A stretch of DNA of 64,000 nt from assembly GCA_004123355.1 (NCBI GenBank), contig SCHM01000005.1:1302001-1366000 (forward strand). The letters run 5' to 3'. This DNA comes from Amphirosellinia nigrospora (Eukaryota > Ascomycota > Sordariomycetes > Xylariales > Xylariaceae). Each line of letters starts with the position of its first letter. The stretch's first letter is position 1. Shown here piece by piece: positions 35,488 through 48,348 of the stretch. The notes below the pieces were generated by a model. The model saw nothing but the letters and a program-made list of their open reading frames with translations, made no database searches and had not been told where the DNA came from. A program made the translations under genes and the position numbers.

Positions 35488-36263
35488 ATGAACACCCAGC
35501 CAGAGTCTACAGATTCTCACAAAGAAACTGCCTATGACACTGGCATAGAGGTAGCTCCCGAGCCCCCCAAACCATTCGCCTTTGGCCAGCCACCATTCTC
35601 TTCAACTCCCGGCCAAGAACGGACGATTTGCGGCATCAGGAGGACAACTTTCTTCCTCTCTGTCGCCCTCGCTGTTGTTATCATTGCTGCTGCGGTCGGT
35701 GGCGGCGTCGGTGGTTTTCTAGCAGTTCAGAATGTGAAGAAGTTTGTTTAACCCTCCTTCGCAATCCAGTAGGCCATGGGCGGATAAAACGCTGATTATT
35801 TCTTCTACTCGACAGTGCATGCATCAGCAACAACACCGGCGGGACGACGGTTGCAACGACCACAGCAACAGCAGCATCCGCCACAACTGGATCGGCGACT
35901 TCAACAACAGGGCCATTCGTTGCTCCAACAACAGTTGTGAAGTTGGACTGCCCAGGTCTTACCGATAACATAGATATAACACTAGGCGATAAAACATGGG
36001 TCTTCACACCCGCATGTGGCATAGACTATCATGGCTCCGACATTGGTGCCGTCATCGTGTACTCCTTTCACGACTGCTTACAAGCATGCGCAGCACATAA
36101 CCACTTCAGTGAAACAACAGATAAATGCACTTCAGTGACTTTTAATGCAGATCAACCGAAAGCCATCCAGTCAGACTATGGCAACTGTTGGCTGAAGAGA
36201 AACAATCCTGAAGGCATCCAGGTACCTGATGAATTAACGGCTGGAGCTCAATTGAGCAGCTAA
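35488..36263 (+). CDS. Single-pass membrane protein with apple/PAN-like domain
   Basis: Probable cell-surface protein. The N-terminal cytosolic part (MNTQPESTDSHKE...) is followed by one membrane helix, TTFFLSVALAVVIIAAAVGGG. An intron (35742-35815, GTTTGT to GACAG) then gives KN-ACISNNTGGTT, a Thr/Ala/Ser-rich stalk likely to be O-glycosylated, and a Cys-rich ectodomain: KLDCPGL, FTPACGIDY, VYSFHDCLQACAAHN, CTSVTFNADQ and NCWLKR. The pattern of Asp-Cys-x3-Cys and CWLK resembles the PAN/apple domains found in many fungal secreted proteins, where they bind carbohydrate or protein. An in-frame upstream Met at 35434 is less likely because it would place extra hydrophobic residues first. It is the only plausible gene between 28.3 and 42.4 kb. 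Confidence 0.7.
35742..35815 (+). other. Intron of the PAN-like membrane protein gene
   Basis: A 74-bp intron with weak donor GTTTGT, CTGAT branch-like site and acceptor GACAG. It keeps the membrane helix and Thr-rich stalk in one frame. Confidence 0.6.
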
Positions 36264-37110
36264 GGAGGAAGTGAGGACAGTAAAGAAAGTGAAGGGTAAA
36301 GCGCAATATTCAATAGACCAAGACATCTCGATTACCATTTTAGCAGATGCTCACAGCTATCATTCATTTGTGGCATTTGGAGATTGGGGGTGCCATAAGG
36401 CGGAACACAAGTTACATTGGGCGTTGTTAGCTTTAAGTATAAGTGGTGTAGTAAATCGTAGATTCTTACCAATAACAATACGTATTACCCAGTACAATAT
36501 TATAAGACTACTCTATACATTACTGTAGAGCCCATATTTAAACTAACCCTATTAATTCAACTCTTGAAAGTTTGGTATATATGGATAAAGATACTCCTTG
36601 TATATAGTCTGGTAGCGTCCATGAAAGTGGTTTTAGAGACCATCGTACAACAACAAGTGTCTATAATTATTCCTTTCGAGTGCAGGGTCCTTAACCCATC
36701 TGAGGGTCTAACTGCAACTTATAGCACCGAAGCTTTCCTATGACCTAAAATCTAAAAGAAATAACTTCTCACATTTTGACACGGCTAAGTGGACCTACAA
36801 AGTGCCAGGTATTAAAGTAGAAGTTCTAAGCTCCGAAAGCGAAGGCTTTAAAACACAATTAATCCCCCGTTGAAAAGAGGTTAAAGATCAATATGTAAGC
36901 TACCATTATTTTACTTTGAGAAAGACTACAATGGTATCTTAGCATAGCTATGAAGGTAGTTTTAATTATGTTTTAACTTCTTGTTAAGATAAAAACTAGG
37001 AGTTACTAAACCTTTCGTACCATCATCATCACTTGCATTTATCATGGATACATCAGTCACACCGTGTTTATTCAATATTATATTTTCTAGAACAAAAGGA
37101 CAGCGGGTAT

Positions 37111-37283
37111 TGTAACGAATAGATATACACCCGCTCTAATATCCGGGCATTATAAAAATGCTCGGATAATATATGTATCTCTTTCTGTTTATACAACCCT
37201 GCTATCCTGATATTGTTATGTGAACCTTATAAACTCCTTTAATACGCACATAAGTAATGTGTTTTCCCGCCCGCGTCGTTACA
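37111..37283. mobile_element. LTR of an LTR retrotransposon (relic)
   Basis: A 173-bp block begins TGTAACGA and ends TCGTTACA: the TG...CA ends of a retrotransposon LTR, with perfect 8-bp inverted termini. Inside is a TATAAAA box set in an imperfect palindrome (CCGGGCAT...ATGCTCGG). Five-base flanks do not match, so no target duplication is seen. It could be a solo LTR that lost its duplication, or one end of a degraded element. Family not determined. An old, broken fossil. Confidence 0.5.
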
Positions 37284-40200
37284 TGTTGCAGATTTGTAAG
37301 TAGAAGGCGTTTGCTCTGTAAGTTTTTTGATTATATTGCCAAGCCCAGCAAGAAATTTCTGCTCCTCAAAAAGCTCAAATGCTGCTAGAGTTGCAAGCCC
37401 AAGTGCTTAAAGCTGGTTCATGTAAGCCTAGGGACCTTGATTCTATGAGCTCTGAATAAACCTTAGAAGAAGCTAGTTAAAAACTACCACTGAACACTCA
37501 CACGATCCGAATTTCTGTCTAGATTCTATCAGACGCATATTGTAGAGAACCTTCTAATGACCCGCCTTGCCTAAAGCTTATTGTAAAAAAACTTATCGCG
37601 ACAGAGTTTCTAAGTTTAACTCTAAAAGTTATATGCCTTAATGATACATGGATCTCGCCTACAGATACAGCCTTCGGGAATTTGCATTATATGGGGCTCT
37701 GTAGTCTCGCTTTCACCGAAATATGTAGACTCTAACTATACGAACCTACGGATGTCCGTGGGGCGTTAGGAATTATTTCGTATATATATAGGCTAGTCAG
37801 GTCCCAAGCCACCCAAAGGAAAACCTACAGTGCAAGAGGTCCTTTGACGCTATAGCCGATTATTGGAATCAATCGGAATAAAGATATTCCCAAACCTTTC
37901 TACTAAGCCCTTATAACACCCGCTAAGAAGTGTTTAGGTAATAATATCGATAATAGTTATAAAGTATAGCTTCCTTAACAGTTGCTTTCTGCTATCAAGA
38001 ACACGAAATGCGGAAATTGCAACCTTGGGGTCCACGTCGGTTGAATGTAATACTATTGACAATTATTAGATTCAAGTAAATGATTCCTTTCCCGAATGGA
38101 GAAGCCAAAAGAAGATAACGTTGACCGGTCTAGCCCTCCCGTAAGATCGAAAAAAGCATAGAATGTCAGGCATACCGCCAAGGGCCTGGAATCTATTTGC
38201 TCGTGATACAAGAGGATGGTTGGAGCGTAACGTTTCATCTCCTCAAGAGCTTCTCATGTATACGAAAATCAGGAATAGGAGACACGGGATTGCCAGGTCT
38301 ACTGATTGAGCTCAAGTCTAGCGGTACTCTCACTTTATCATCAAGCTCTTATAATAACCAAAAGGCAGGCCAGCGTTACTGGAGAATCCTGGGCGTTCCG
38401 GGAGATCGGCGGACAACCAAGATGCCTTTTGATTGATGGTCAATTCAGGTACTACAAGCTTGACTTCATTTAGATATAATGTGATACTATCGCAACCTCC
38501 TATTGCCGGCAACGCCACTAAAGTTGGACTAGCGCAACATCATAAACTAACATCTTTCTTATACAATACGGCATTCATAGAGGATAAAGCGTTTTGTGAC
38601 CTGCGAGATCTGGTCAGTGGTAGGCATGTGTATGAACCTTTTTGCCGGTTGTTGCATGTGTAGTGTAGGAGAGTTACTTCCGCACTTAGGTAGTATAATG
38701 CATATGTTACGTTGCGTATGCTAGTAACTTCTAAGTAGGGACGGTAGCCAACTGCACATAGCAATCAGATCAGCAGCTGTCGTTGTCAAACACGGCGCGT
38801 CTGGCAACCCTGGTTTGGCATCATGCCCAGATGGAGCAGCGATATTCATATGTCAAGAACCGGCTTTAGACATGAAAAGAACCATCTTCTACGATCAACA
38901 AATATAGAATGCCTTGACCTGCCTTGAGATATGTAACCAAGGTTTATTAAACATTGGACCCGCCTCCGCACTTTAATATCCTCGTCCCTCATTGATTCAC
39001 GGCTGTCAATCGAGTTATTACAGGGGTATGAGCTCTCTATTCGCTCTTGGGCTCGTACTCATCCTATCGACGAGGAGTGGAAGGTCTGAGCGTGTTTTAG
39101 CTTAGCCTGATCTGTTGTCGTAGTGTACATATGACCCTTGTCGTTAAGATCATGCACGTCACGAGCTCATGTTCTAACTCCTGGTTCTTCAGATGGGAAT
39201 TAAATTCTTCAATTGACTGACTGTCTATACAGGCCTGTTATTGGTCTTTTCAACGAACACTTTTATCTTATTCTTGTCTTAAGAGAACTTGTAGTTGCGA
39301 GAAAGAACTAGGCAACTTCAAAAGGAATAGTAGTGAACTCTTGTCAAGAGATGCGCGGACATGTAAAACAAAAACATTTAGCTCCCTATCGTATAGGAGC
39401 TCTGAAACATGACGCAGGACGGCGGAACCACCCTTGGTGTACCTCAGCCGATCGCAACGGAAATAGTATATAATATTCGGGCGCCTTGACGTTGCTTTCT
39501 TATATGCCGAGATCGCATGCCCTTTCTTAAAGCCTGACCGTCTGTGATTCGTTTCGATTTTCATATCCGGTACCCGAATCCGAAGAGCTAAATGGCGTTT
39601 CTGCTTTCCAGAAGCTCAATATGCTTCTATGAAAAGGAGCCTAAAAATAAATTATGAGCCCTGGCCGCACGGATGGCTGGGCCACTGTCATGCAGCCTCG
39701 GTATGCGATATCTCCTCGCGTCATCCAATCCCGAGCTTAATGTGAAACATGTCATCCAGTCAGGTTGACGCGCCTTAAGCTTTGCGATTGATAGAGAAAC
39801 CTGTATCTGCCATGCACAAATCCTAGTAACGTTGGCCGACCCTGCATCGGCAGAATTGACAAGTAAAAGTCTTCGGCCTAAGTATGAAAATGTCACAGTA
39901 CCTGTCAGTAGTAATCGTAGCTAGAAGCACATTCGTCACAAGTTTCTCTTCGAACTAAAATCAAGAAGGTAGTGATATAGTGTAGATATGCTATGCTTTT
40001 TCGAGTGCAGACTGAACGATTGGTTGCCTCAAAATGCCAGCATTGCGAAAAGCCTGAGGAGCCTCAACTCAGGGGATTTAAGACGTGAACCGGAAGCCTC
40101 TTTGCTATGCATTTTCGGGCTGGGGTCCTGGTACGTTGATGAGTGGTTGCATGACAAATCCTCGGTAAGGATAGAGACTTCAAAGGGTCACCGAAAAGAG

Positions 40201-40587
40201 CTTGTAGGGTAGGGTGTCGTCTAGCTTATCTAGAGAGAAAACGGAATTCAGCGCGCAAGATGTTGCCCAAGGTTCGACAGCTCAAAAAATAAATATGCGG
40301 CTATCGTCAGTTTGCGCTAATAACATGGCAAAAGCAGCTACTACCTAGGTACAGTCACGACCTAATCTTGACTGTCTACTGCAGAGTACTTGCAGTGCGA
40401 AGACTAGGTAGCTGCCCTTAAGCAGTGCGCTAAATTTGTTAACATCAGACTTCGGCTCCGGCCCCAGCTCCGGGCCTGTCCGGGCCCTCTAGTGTGCTGC
40501 GTACCTACCTTAATGATGTGGAACTGCCGAGTTAGTGTATTTAGTAGTGTACATTAGGTAATATTGGCAGAAGACCCCGAAAGCCCG

Positions 40588-40623
40588 TACATACATACAT
40601 ACATACATACATACATACATACA
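40588..40623 (+). repeat. (TACA)n microsatellite
   Basis: Nine tandem tetranucleotide units without interruption. Confidence 0.95.
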
Positions 40624-42411
40624 AGGTAAAGTTAGAATCTCAACAGATCAATTTCCATCATACCGATGAAAGCTCTGCTGGGCGTTGGCGTTGCATGGTA
40701 CATGCGGAAGGGAAGTGATATGACAGGGGATCGATCATCTGTTCGCCGATTGAGGTGGTCGACCCTGATCTACAAATGGCAAATGAATCAGGATGGCTTA
40801 CGCATGTCGATGAAGCAGACGTGCTGTGTAGTGTACGTATATAGGAAGCCAGAGCCTGTCTGGGCGTGAAACATTGAACCTGGTTATGGTGCAGGAGCAT
40901 GGCAAGGCTTGGGACTGGGGGTGGCGTTTGTCTCGGTCCACCCTAAAAAAGACAGTCTCACTCTGTCCAAGTAGTTGTACTCACCAACAAACCGGGGCTA
41001 ATTTGGCGGCTGGCCTTGCTGCAAAGGCTCATAATCCGAACTAGTGTATCCGGGTAGCGGGAATCCGTAGCTGTGTCTTGTATATAGATAGATGATATAA
41101 TACAAGATAGAGAGAGTCCTGAACGTCGAATGAACAGGTGGACGATCATGATATAGGATGTGTGAGTTAGGTCCTCGCCTCTCGGCAAAGAGCAAAGCGG
41201 GGGCGTTGAACATTGATGGTGGTGGGATTATAGATTGCTTGCACGATTCGTGGATTTGATAGGCAGGTCGAGACACCGCAACCCTGTGAGAAGTATGTAC
41301 ACTACACTATTGCCTGCCTCGGCCGGCCGAGGCTCTGGATGGCTGACTGAGTGGACCAGTATCGGACTCCCGGGCGTTGCAAGATGCGCCCGCCCTCGGA
41401 CGGATCAGGTTTGTAGTTCTGCGACCGGCGTTGTTGGTGACAGCCCATACAAGGCAGTGCGACCCTACGACGGCGACACGTCGGGTGTATCACTGGAAAA
41501 AAGCATGGTTTGAATCTGCTTGAAGTATAGTACGGCATTTGAATGTACTTGGAATCATCTCTCAGCGGCTTGCCGACGGCGTGCCTTATTTTAGTAGAGC
41601 ACATTCGTACTTAGTCATGCAGCTGGGGGGCGAGGCATGCCCTTCGCCAGGGTATTTCCCCTCCCGCCTGCCGCTTGGGCAATAGCCTGCTTTCTAAGGG
41701 CCCGTCAAGGCGCCCGATTCCGAAGGAGAGATGGACACAATGCAACCCACGTATGTGCCGAGTAGACCAAAGGAAGCAGGCTGTCTTGGAGCACTTATCT
41801 TGGTCGAATAGATGAGCGGCACTATAGTAATTCATCGATGAATGAATGTGTTGCCTATCGTATGTACTTACTCATCAATGTGCGGCGTACATACTGACTT
41901 CATTCCCGCCCTCAGGGGTAGAACTTGGTCTTAATTATCCCTCATAACAACATGAACCAGAGGGAAAGTTCCATTGCGGACATGTTGATAGGCGTCAAAT
42001 GACCTACACAGGTCACAGGTGCAGACGCTATGGTGGGGACACCGTCGGGATAATGCTCCAAGGATCAGCAGGGATGTACACTTGTATCTCCATGGGTAGG
42101 TTAGCTGTCGAGCTTAAGTGCTCCCCCCGCATGTGCATGAGCTCTGTCATGTCGCAGTCGACGACCGGTGCATTATCCTGACCGTATGTCGGTCATCCCA
42201 AAGTGCCCGAATTGGCAGATCTACCTGATAATACCCTTAAATAGATGGTGCCCTTGTTGTTCGCGTGTAGTTGACCTCGATCCTGCTCGCAATTTGGCCA
42301 CACTGATCTCGCATCATTACTGTGAGACTGAGATAATGTTAGAGCTTCCCTACCGACACTGATTCGTGGGCGCCATAACCTATTATCGCTTCTTGAAAAG
42401 AGTCAACAGCA

Positions 42412-44720
42412 TTGAAGAGGAAACAGGCTGCACGACAGTCGACGAACCCGGTTATTATGAAGATGGACTCACCGTGGGTATCCTCTCCTTCAAGAACTCC
42501 CTCACTCTTTACTCATGATTGTAATGGAGAGTTCTCTGGAACTTTGGTAGCGCTAACTTGGATGATCAAAAGATCTATCGCCACCGAATGTATCGCACTT
42601 GACAGCAAAATCGCCAGTCTTCTCTCAACATTAACTAATTTTGTGCGAAAAATCCGCGAGGCGAGGGCGGATGTTGACGCTGTTTCGCGAGAATTGCACT
42701 CACTACAGACTGTTCTTGGGTTATTGAAGGAAGACGCTATCTTATTCCCCCAGATCTTGCTGAGCATACGCCAGCCATCATCGAGCAATGCTCTTGCGTA
42801 ATTGATAACCTCGATCGATCCGTCTCCGTGTTCGACAGCCCACAACTGTCCAAACAGGAGAGGCGAACGCAATGGCTCGGCGTGGGAAGAATAGAGGCTG
42901 CGCGTTTTCGAACATCTCTAGAGGCACACAAAGCAGCAATCGGCCTGGCGCTTGATTTGGTTGGAGCGTATGTCCTCTCAGCCACCCGGCAGAGTCTTGA
43001 TGCTCACCATGACTAGGACAACTATTCGGGATTTAACATCTGATATGAGACCCGGCAGGAGAACAACAATCGAGAGACACAATATTGACAGTGAATTAAT
43101 GACTGATATTTCGAGAATCTTAATCCAGATGGGCCAACTCCGTATGCGGCTGCCCAGTGAATTTGAGAAGTCGTCTTCACATTTCAGTCTGCACGAATAC
43201 ATGGGTTATCTAAAGCTCTACGCCGAGGCCATAATCCGCCATAAGGAGACGGAACACGAGATCGAGTCGCAAGCCAAGCAACAAGTCAAACAGTCGAAGA
43301 GGACAATAGAACCCGGTGCCTTTTTAGGCGAGAAGCAAATGTTTGGAGCTTATGTGGGAGACGCGCCGGATAGCGCAATCGACATTGACACGGAGTCGCA
43401 CTACTCGGTATCAGTAGGCCGAGTGGAGGATCGTATAGACGAGGAAGTTTCGCCCATTGAGGAGACCATGAACCAGAATATGGAGGTACCTAGTCGTGCG
43501 CCAACTCCACCACCAAAGGATGCGAAGAGGTTGGAGATGGCTCGAAGGAAGATGGCTTCACCGTTTGAGCACGAGCCGGACTCAACAACTAACCCGTTCC
43601 GAGTTGTCACTGAGATCACTTCTGACGGGCACAAATTTGCACCATCTATCGCGTCCCATAAGAGCAAGGGATTTGGGAGATTCCTCTCTCCCTTTAAGAG
43701 CTCTGTCCAGGAAATCCGGCCCCCCACGCAATCATCAAGCTCCTCGACAAGCACACCAGCCGATTTCAGACCGACGACTCCCATAATTCAAGCAAGCTTG
43801 GTAAGACGAGGGAGTCGGAGGCTTTCGGTTTCGATCAAGAAATTGCCGTTATGGAATATAGAGAAATCGGAAGAAGTAGCAGGAACCGAATCGAAAGCAG
43901 TTTTCGGTGTGTCGCTGCAGAAAAGCATGCAAGTTGCAAAAGGCGTATCGAAAACCCACCATGGCGACAATGGAGGGTCGTCGCGCAGGGACTTCCCTTT
44001 ATGTATGCAGAAGTGCTGCTTCTTTCTCAAGAACGAGGGAGTGACGGCGCCTGAGATTTTCGCGGAACCAGGTGATATCTTTCGGGTTGCGAAGCTAAAG
44101 GAGATTTTTAGCGTGGGCCCGACGTATGGGGAGGACGTCAACTTCATGAACTATACCGTGTACGATGCGGCTGACCTCATCATGCTATATCTTTCGCAGC
44201 TACCTCGGCCTCTGATTCCGGAGTCCCTGGCGAAGCGATGGATATCGCTTTCACGACAAGCAACATTGTCGGGTTCACATGCTACGCGACTTGATCAAGT
44301 GAGTAATTTCTCTTTACCACTACTTTTGGGGTATTCTCCTCGTTTGCGGGCCAAGATGGCATACCTGGGTAGTAAATCTTTACATATGACGCTCAACATA
44401 GAAGTGACTGACTCCGGATTACTGTAGTGCATAGACTTTTGGGAGGAGGCATTGAGTGGGCTTCGAGGACCGAGCCGAAGCTTGTTCAAACTGCTCCTAA
44501 ATCTTTGGCGGACGTGGCTACGGCAGAGGAGGAAAACGATATGACAGCCGAGAGACTGGCTGATGTGGTGTTGAAACCACTGATACACGTGTCGTCGGGT
44601 CAATACAAGACCGATTATATGCTCTCACTGGCGTTCTTAATTCGGAAGAGAGCAGAATATACGCACCTGATGACAGACAATCAATCAGCGGTCAAGCGGA
44701 TCAGCCGCGCAGCGTGGTAA
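42412..44720 (+). CDS. RhoGAP-domain protein
   Basis: Predicted GTPase-activating protein for Rho-type GTPases in polarity or cytoskeleton control. The N-terminal part is helical (SKIASLLSTLTNFVRKIREA, AVSRELHSLQTVLGLL, IIEQCSCVIDNLDRSV). It resembles the N-terminal helical domain that fungal STAND and GAP-like proteins share. A Ser/Pro-rich linker with RAPTPPPKDAKRLEMARRK follows. The C-terminal RhoGAP domain has AVFGVSLQKSM, CCFFLKNEGVTAPEIF, the arginine-finger segment PGDIFRVAKLKEIF, YDAADLIMLYLSQLPRPLIP and LLNLWADVATAEEENDM. An intron (44299-44427) joins RLDQ to CIDFWEEAL. Frame breaks near 42773, 43013 and 44507 each fit one missing base (a G for LWADVA). The start is uncertain; Met codons at 42412, 42457 and 42463 are all possible. 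Confidence 0.78.
44299..44427 (+). other. Intron in RhoGAP gene
   Basis: GTGAGT to TGTAG, 129 bp; the join LDQ-CIDFWEEALSGLRG continues the RhoGAP helix. Confidence 0.85.
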
Positions 44721-46777
44721 GATCACGATTGCTCTCGTTGATGAAACACGGCCAGGTTCTGCCAACATTGGCTTCAGATGCCTCGGCTTGCATGGACACA
44801 AGGCCCGAGCTATGCGTCCTTGAATTAAGAAGTTGAGCACGCAAGTTCCCGAGAAGACGTTCTGATGATACTACGACCAACGGCATCGGAGAAGTTTTAA
44901 GGGAACAAGAAACGCCCGCCTTCCCTTCCTTCAACTAGGGACAAACCAGCCATTCCATCGTTTCTAGTTTGAACGAGAAGAGCTCCATGGTGATACGTTC
45001 TAATGACTAGTGAGGCAAAACGGAGGCGTGTGGACTAGGAAGAAAATGGTGGTATTTTGAGTGCATTTTTGTCTTTCCTGGTGGCGTTTGGGGGAGGGGA
45101 AGCTGGATATCCGCTTTGCTTAAAATGATACCACGATAACCTAGTTTTTGACTACATCCACATACCAACCCCAAATTTGGCAGTTTGTATCATCGTGCAG
45201 CGTAAAACTTTGCTTGACTAAGGACGGGTGCGTACCTTATGCTGTACTGTGGATAAATACCTCGGTGACGTGGATTATTACTACAGCAAGCGCTGCGCCG
45301 TGACACTTCGCTAGACCAATGCTTGCTCTGCTTGTATTACTCGCATGAACAAGGGAGCGCGGGAGAAGGAGGGGACGAGGCCCGGATAGAGCGTACACGA
45401 AGCCAAGTAGACACGGTAAAGTCTAGACTGAGTTATCTCGGTGGTGGGTTTCAAGGAATACCTAGTCTGACGCAGTGTGTGGTGCCGAACAAATGAATGG
45501 ATGACCTCGGGATGTCCTGCCTATCTGATCTAGTCATGACGTAAGAAAGACAAAGGCTGACGGCGTACGGAAACGCACAAACGTAGGCACAGGCAGCAGT
45601 AGAACAAACTAAGAAGGAAATTGAGGAAGGGGTTGCGGTGAATAAGTATAAATCTGAGGTTGGTTTGCAGCATTTGACAAGTTTGACGACCAGTGAGGGC
45701 ACAGGACGCGGTGCGGGACATGCTGCTGGGGCTGTGCTTGCTGGTGCTTGCTGGGTGCTGGGATGGGTGCGATGGGCGCGATTCGAAAGCTATTAAAGGC
45801 ACGCGTCGAGTACAGGAAGCGGGGACCCTTTATTAATTTTTTTTTTGGCCCGCCAGCCCCCAAACCAGCCCATCAGCCCAATGGTAGCAGCCCGCACTGG
45901 CCACATGTAAAACACCGTAAACACACCTCTCTGCCCACAGCCCTTTCGTGCCACTATGAGCATAGACACGCCAATTCCATTCGACCAGGCGGGCCTCCTC
46001 ACTGCTAACCGCCCTAGGCTCTGCAAGTAGGCCACTTTCCAAGACAGGGAGACAGGGAGTTGCATTGGTTGCACCAAACAAAATTCTGATTTTTCTTCGT
46101 CTATCCGATCCCTTTCTTCTCGAGTGCGAATCGGCGCAATCGTCCATTTCAGAAAGCAGTAGGGCAGAGGAATAGGAGGCTGTTACTCGTAGCCAACACC
46201 GGACTAGCACTATAACTTATAAGCAAGTGGGGTCCTCTAGTCGCGAACGCGCCCAGCCAGTTCCACCTCCACCGCGAACCCCCGCACCGCTGGACACGCA
46301 CTTAAACGCGACTCTGCAGTGTGAGCTACATTGGCACGGCCTACAAGTCTCTGTCAACCATTCCACCACTCTACTCTACCTACTCTACCTAGGCCATACA
46401 TGCTCACTCAGTTGCACCAACAACAACCACAAACACCTCCTCTCCTCTCCTCCCACTTTTCGCTTTTCACTTTTCACTTTTCACTTTTCACTTTCCAATT
46501 TCCGATTTCCGATTCCAATTCCACAGATACCACTTCTGGCCTTGATAATTATTCTTCTTTTCCACATCTTGTCCTTCTTTCCATACCTTGCCAGCCAAAG
46601 AGCAACCATCTGATCATCCATCCACTGTCCCTCCCTCACCAGACCAGATCAGACTAGACACAAGACGCAGCGTTCAGGACAGACAGATACACACCCGTGC
46701 ACTGCTCAGATCATATCGATCCACCATCACACTCCTTTTGCTCCTGCTATGCCTCTTGGTAGCCAAACTATATCACT
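44721..46777. other. Intergenic and pyrimidine-rich leader
   Basis: 2 kb without a supported gene. The last 500 bp is C/T-rich and probably the leader of the gene at 46778; it includes a CTTTTCA minisatellite. Confidence 0.5.
46456..46497 (+). repeat. CTTTTCA heptamer minisatellite
   Basis: Six tandem 7-bp units, four of them exact CTTTTCA. Confidence 0.9.
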
Positions 46778-48348
46778 ATGAGCTCCTCCCCTCTCAGGTC
46801 CGTCGAGGACACGGCTTCTGGCGAGCCCTCCCTGCCGCCTGTCTCTGCCACCACCCTCCTGGGATCCAGGAAGCGTCCCGCCCCTCTTGCTTCCTCCCTT
46901 CGAACTATCCTCCTCGCCTGGTCTCCCCAGACCTCTGAAGCGAGCCGCTCTCGAGGCCCTGACGGACGGGTTCCTTTCGTCAAATACCCAACGCCCATTC
47001 TTACCTCCAGCACCGGAACTGTCCTCATCACCTCCTCACGCCCCATCCTCGAGGCTCGACCTGGAACGCGCCCAGTCCAATATATCAGAACGGGCGCCTC
47101 TCTCTATCGTTCCCTCACTTGAGCTTAGTGGAATGGTGAGGTGCTCTCCATGGGTCGGTCCAGCAACACCTCACACCACCAACTATCCGCGAACCGACTT
47201 ATATCACGCGTTCAGTCAAGGCTCGATATATTCCCGCCGAGTCACCCCTCGAACCGAACAAGGTAGAGGTCGAATGCAATGGCTGGAATGGCTTGAAGCT
47301 ACACTGCCAAGGTCGAACTTGGATTTGAGAAAGTATGATACTTTCACCTCGGAAACCGAGGGTGCTGACATCATGATCGACGTGCTGGACGCGAGGGTTA
47401 TGCTGCACTGGCCCCAGAAAGTCCGCCGCGGCTCGATAACCAATCTCTCCGAGTCCACTTGGGATGACTCGCCTCGCTCCAGAGCACGGCCTTCGGTCCT
47501 AGCGTTGGCATCTTTGCAATCGAGCCCCATCCGACGCCGCGCTCGTATTCACTCACCTGTGTCACCCACACCTGCCGGTAGATCAGCCGGCAGCCTAGAT
47601 GAGCTGCTAGCAGCCGACGACAAGGGCGAAGCCGTGCAGATATACGAGGACACGAACGCTGACGAAGTGGTTAACCTTGTGGCCGACGCAGATGCGACCT
47701 TTATTCAGCCAGACCTCTCCAACACATTTTCGAGCGACCTGAGTGATTTAGAAGAAGTGGACGATGAAAATTACCCAGATGAAGAGAATGACCCCGTCGT
47801 GTTCTCCTTTGGTCCCTGTGGTGCCGACCTCACCGGTCGTCTCGCAGCCGTCACAGCCGAGTCACCGAAACAGTCACCTCGGATAAGGTCGGGCAGTACC
47901 ACGATCAAAGCGTCAGTGGAACCGGAAGAGCCGCTTCACCCCGACATCGACGTGGAGGCCGTCACAAACCATGTCATCAATCAGCTCGCGTTTTCTCGGC
48001 TTTCGTCGAACCCGCTTACGGCCATCATGAACAATCTCCCGCAGAAGAGAAGAAAGACCTATCCAAATCGGCGTTACGGCGAATCATTGAGGGGTCAAAA
48101 TGTGTCGGGGTAATTGCTCGACAAGGAAAAGACGCGGCCGGCAAGGCGTTAGAGAGCGAGTATTACTATATCCCAGAACACGACACTGATGACTCACGTC
48201 GGATTGCTGTAACGGATGGCTTGCGCAAACCCAGTTTGCGGGCCTGTAGAAAACAACATAAGGTACTTGGACTCCGAGGGCATCGATTATGGAACGAGAC
48301 GTTAACTAGTGATAGCAATATTTTTGGAAGCGGCCCAAGACACCATAA
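46778..48348 (+). CDS. Conserved fungal protein, C-terminal basic motif
   Basis: I do not recognise a named family. The start at 46778 gives MSSSPLRSVEDTASGE, typical of Ser/Pro-rich nuclear proteins. The middle is low-complexity with SP/TP sites, a possible degradation-box-like RTDLYHAF and an acidic patch (DLSDLEEVDDENYPDEEND). The C-terminal 120 residues look folded: VNHVINQLAFSRLSSNPLTAIMNNL, LSKSALRRIIEGSKCVGVIARQG, SEYYYIPEHDTDDSRR and LRKPSLRACRKQHK. After an intron (48263-48315) it finishes QYFWKRPKTP. This winged-helix-like spacing suggests a nucleic-acid or chromatin role, but that is a guess. Frame breaks occur near 46890 and 48047, the latter one G short (NLPQEEKKDLSK). Confidence 0.7.
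48263..48315 (+). other. Last intron of the conserved fungal gene
   Basis: GTACTT, CTAGTGATAG acceptor; the join makes RKQHK-QYFWKRPKTP followed by TAA at 48346. Confidence 0.75.

Larger units (their letters stand above)
36264..42411. other. Gene desert 2
   Basis: About 6.1 kb with no supported gene. It holds an LTR relic (37111-37283), a TACA microsatellite (40588-40623) and one copy of the palindrome TACCTAGGTA (40342-40351). Short frames here lack motifs and show no coding bias that I can see. Confidence 0.5.
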
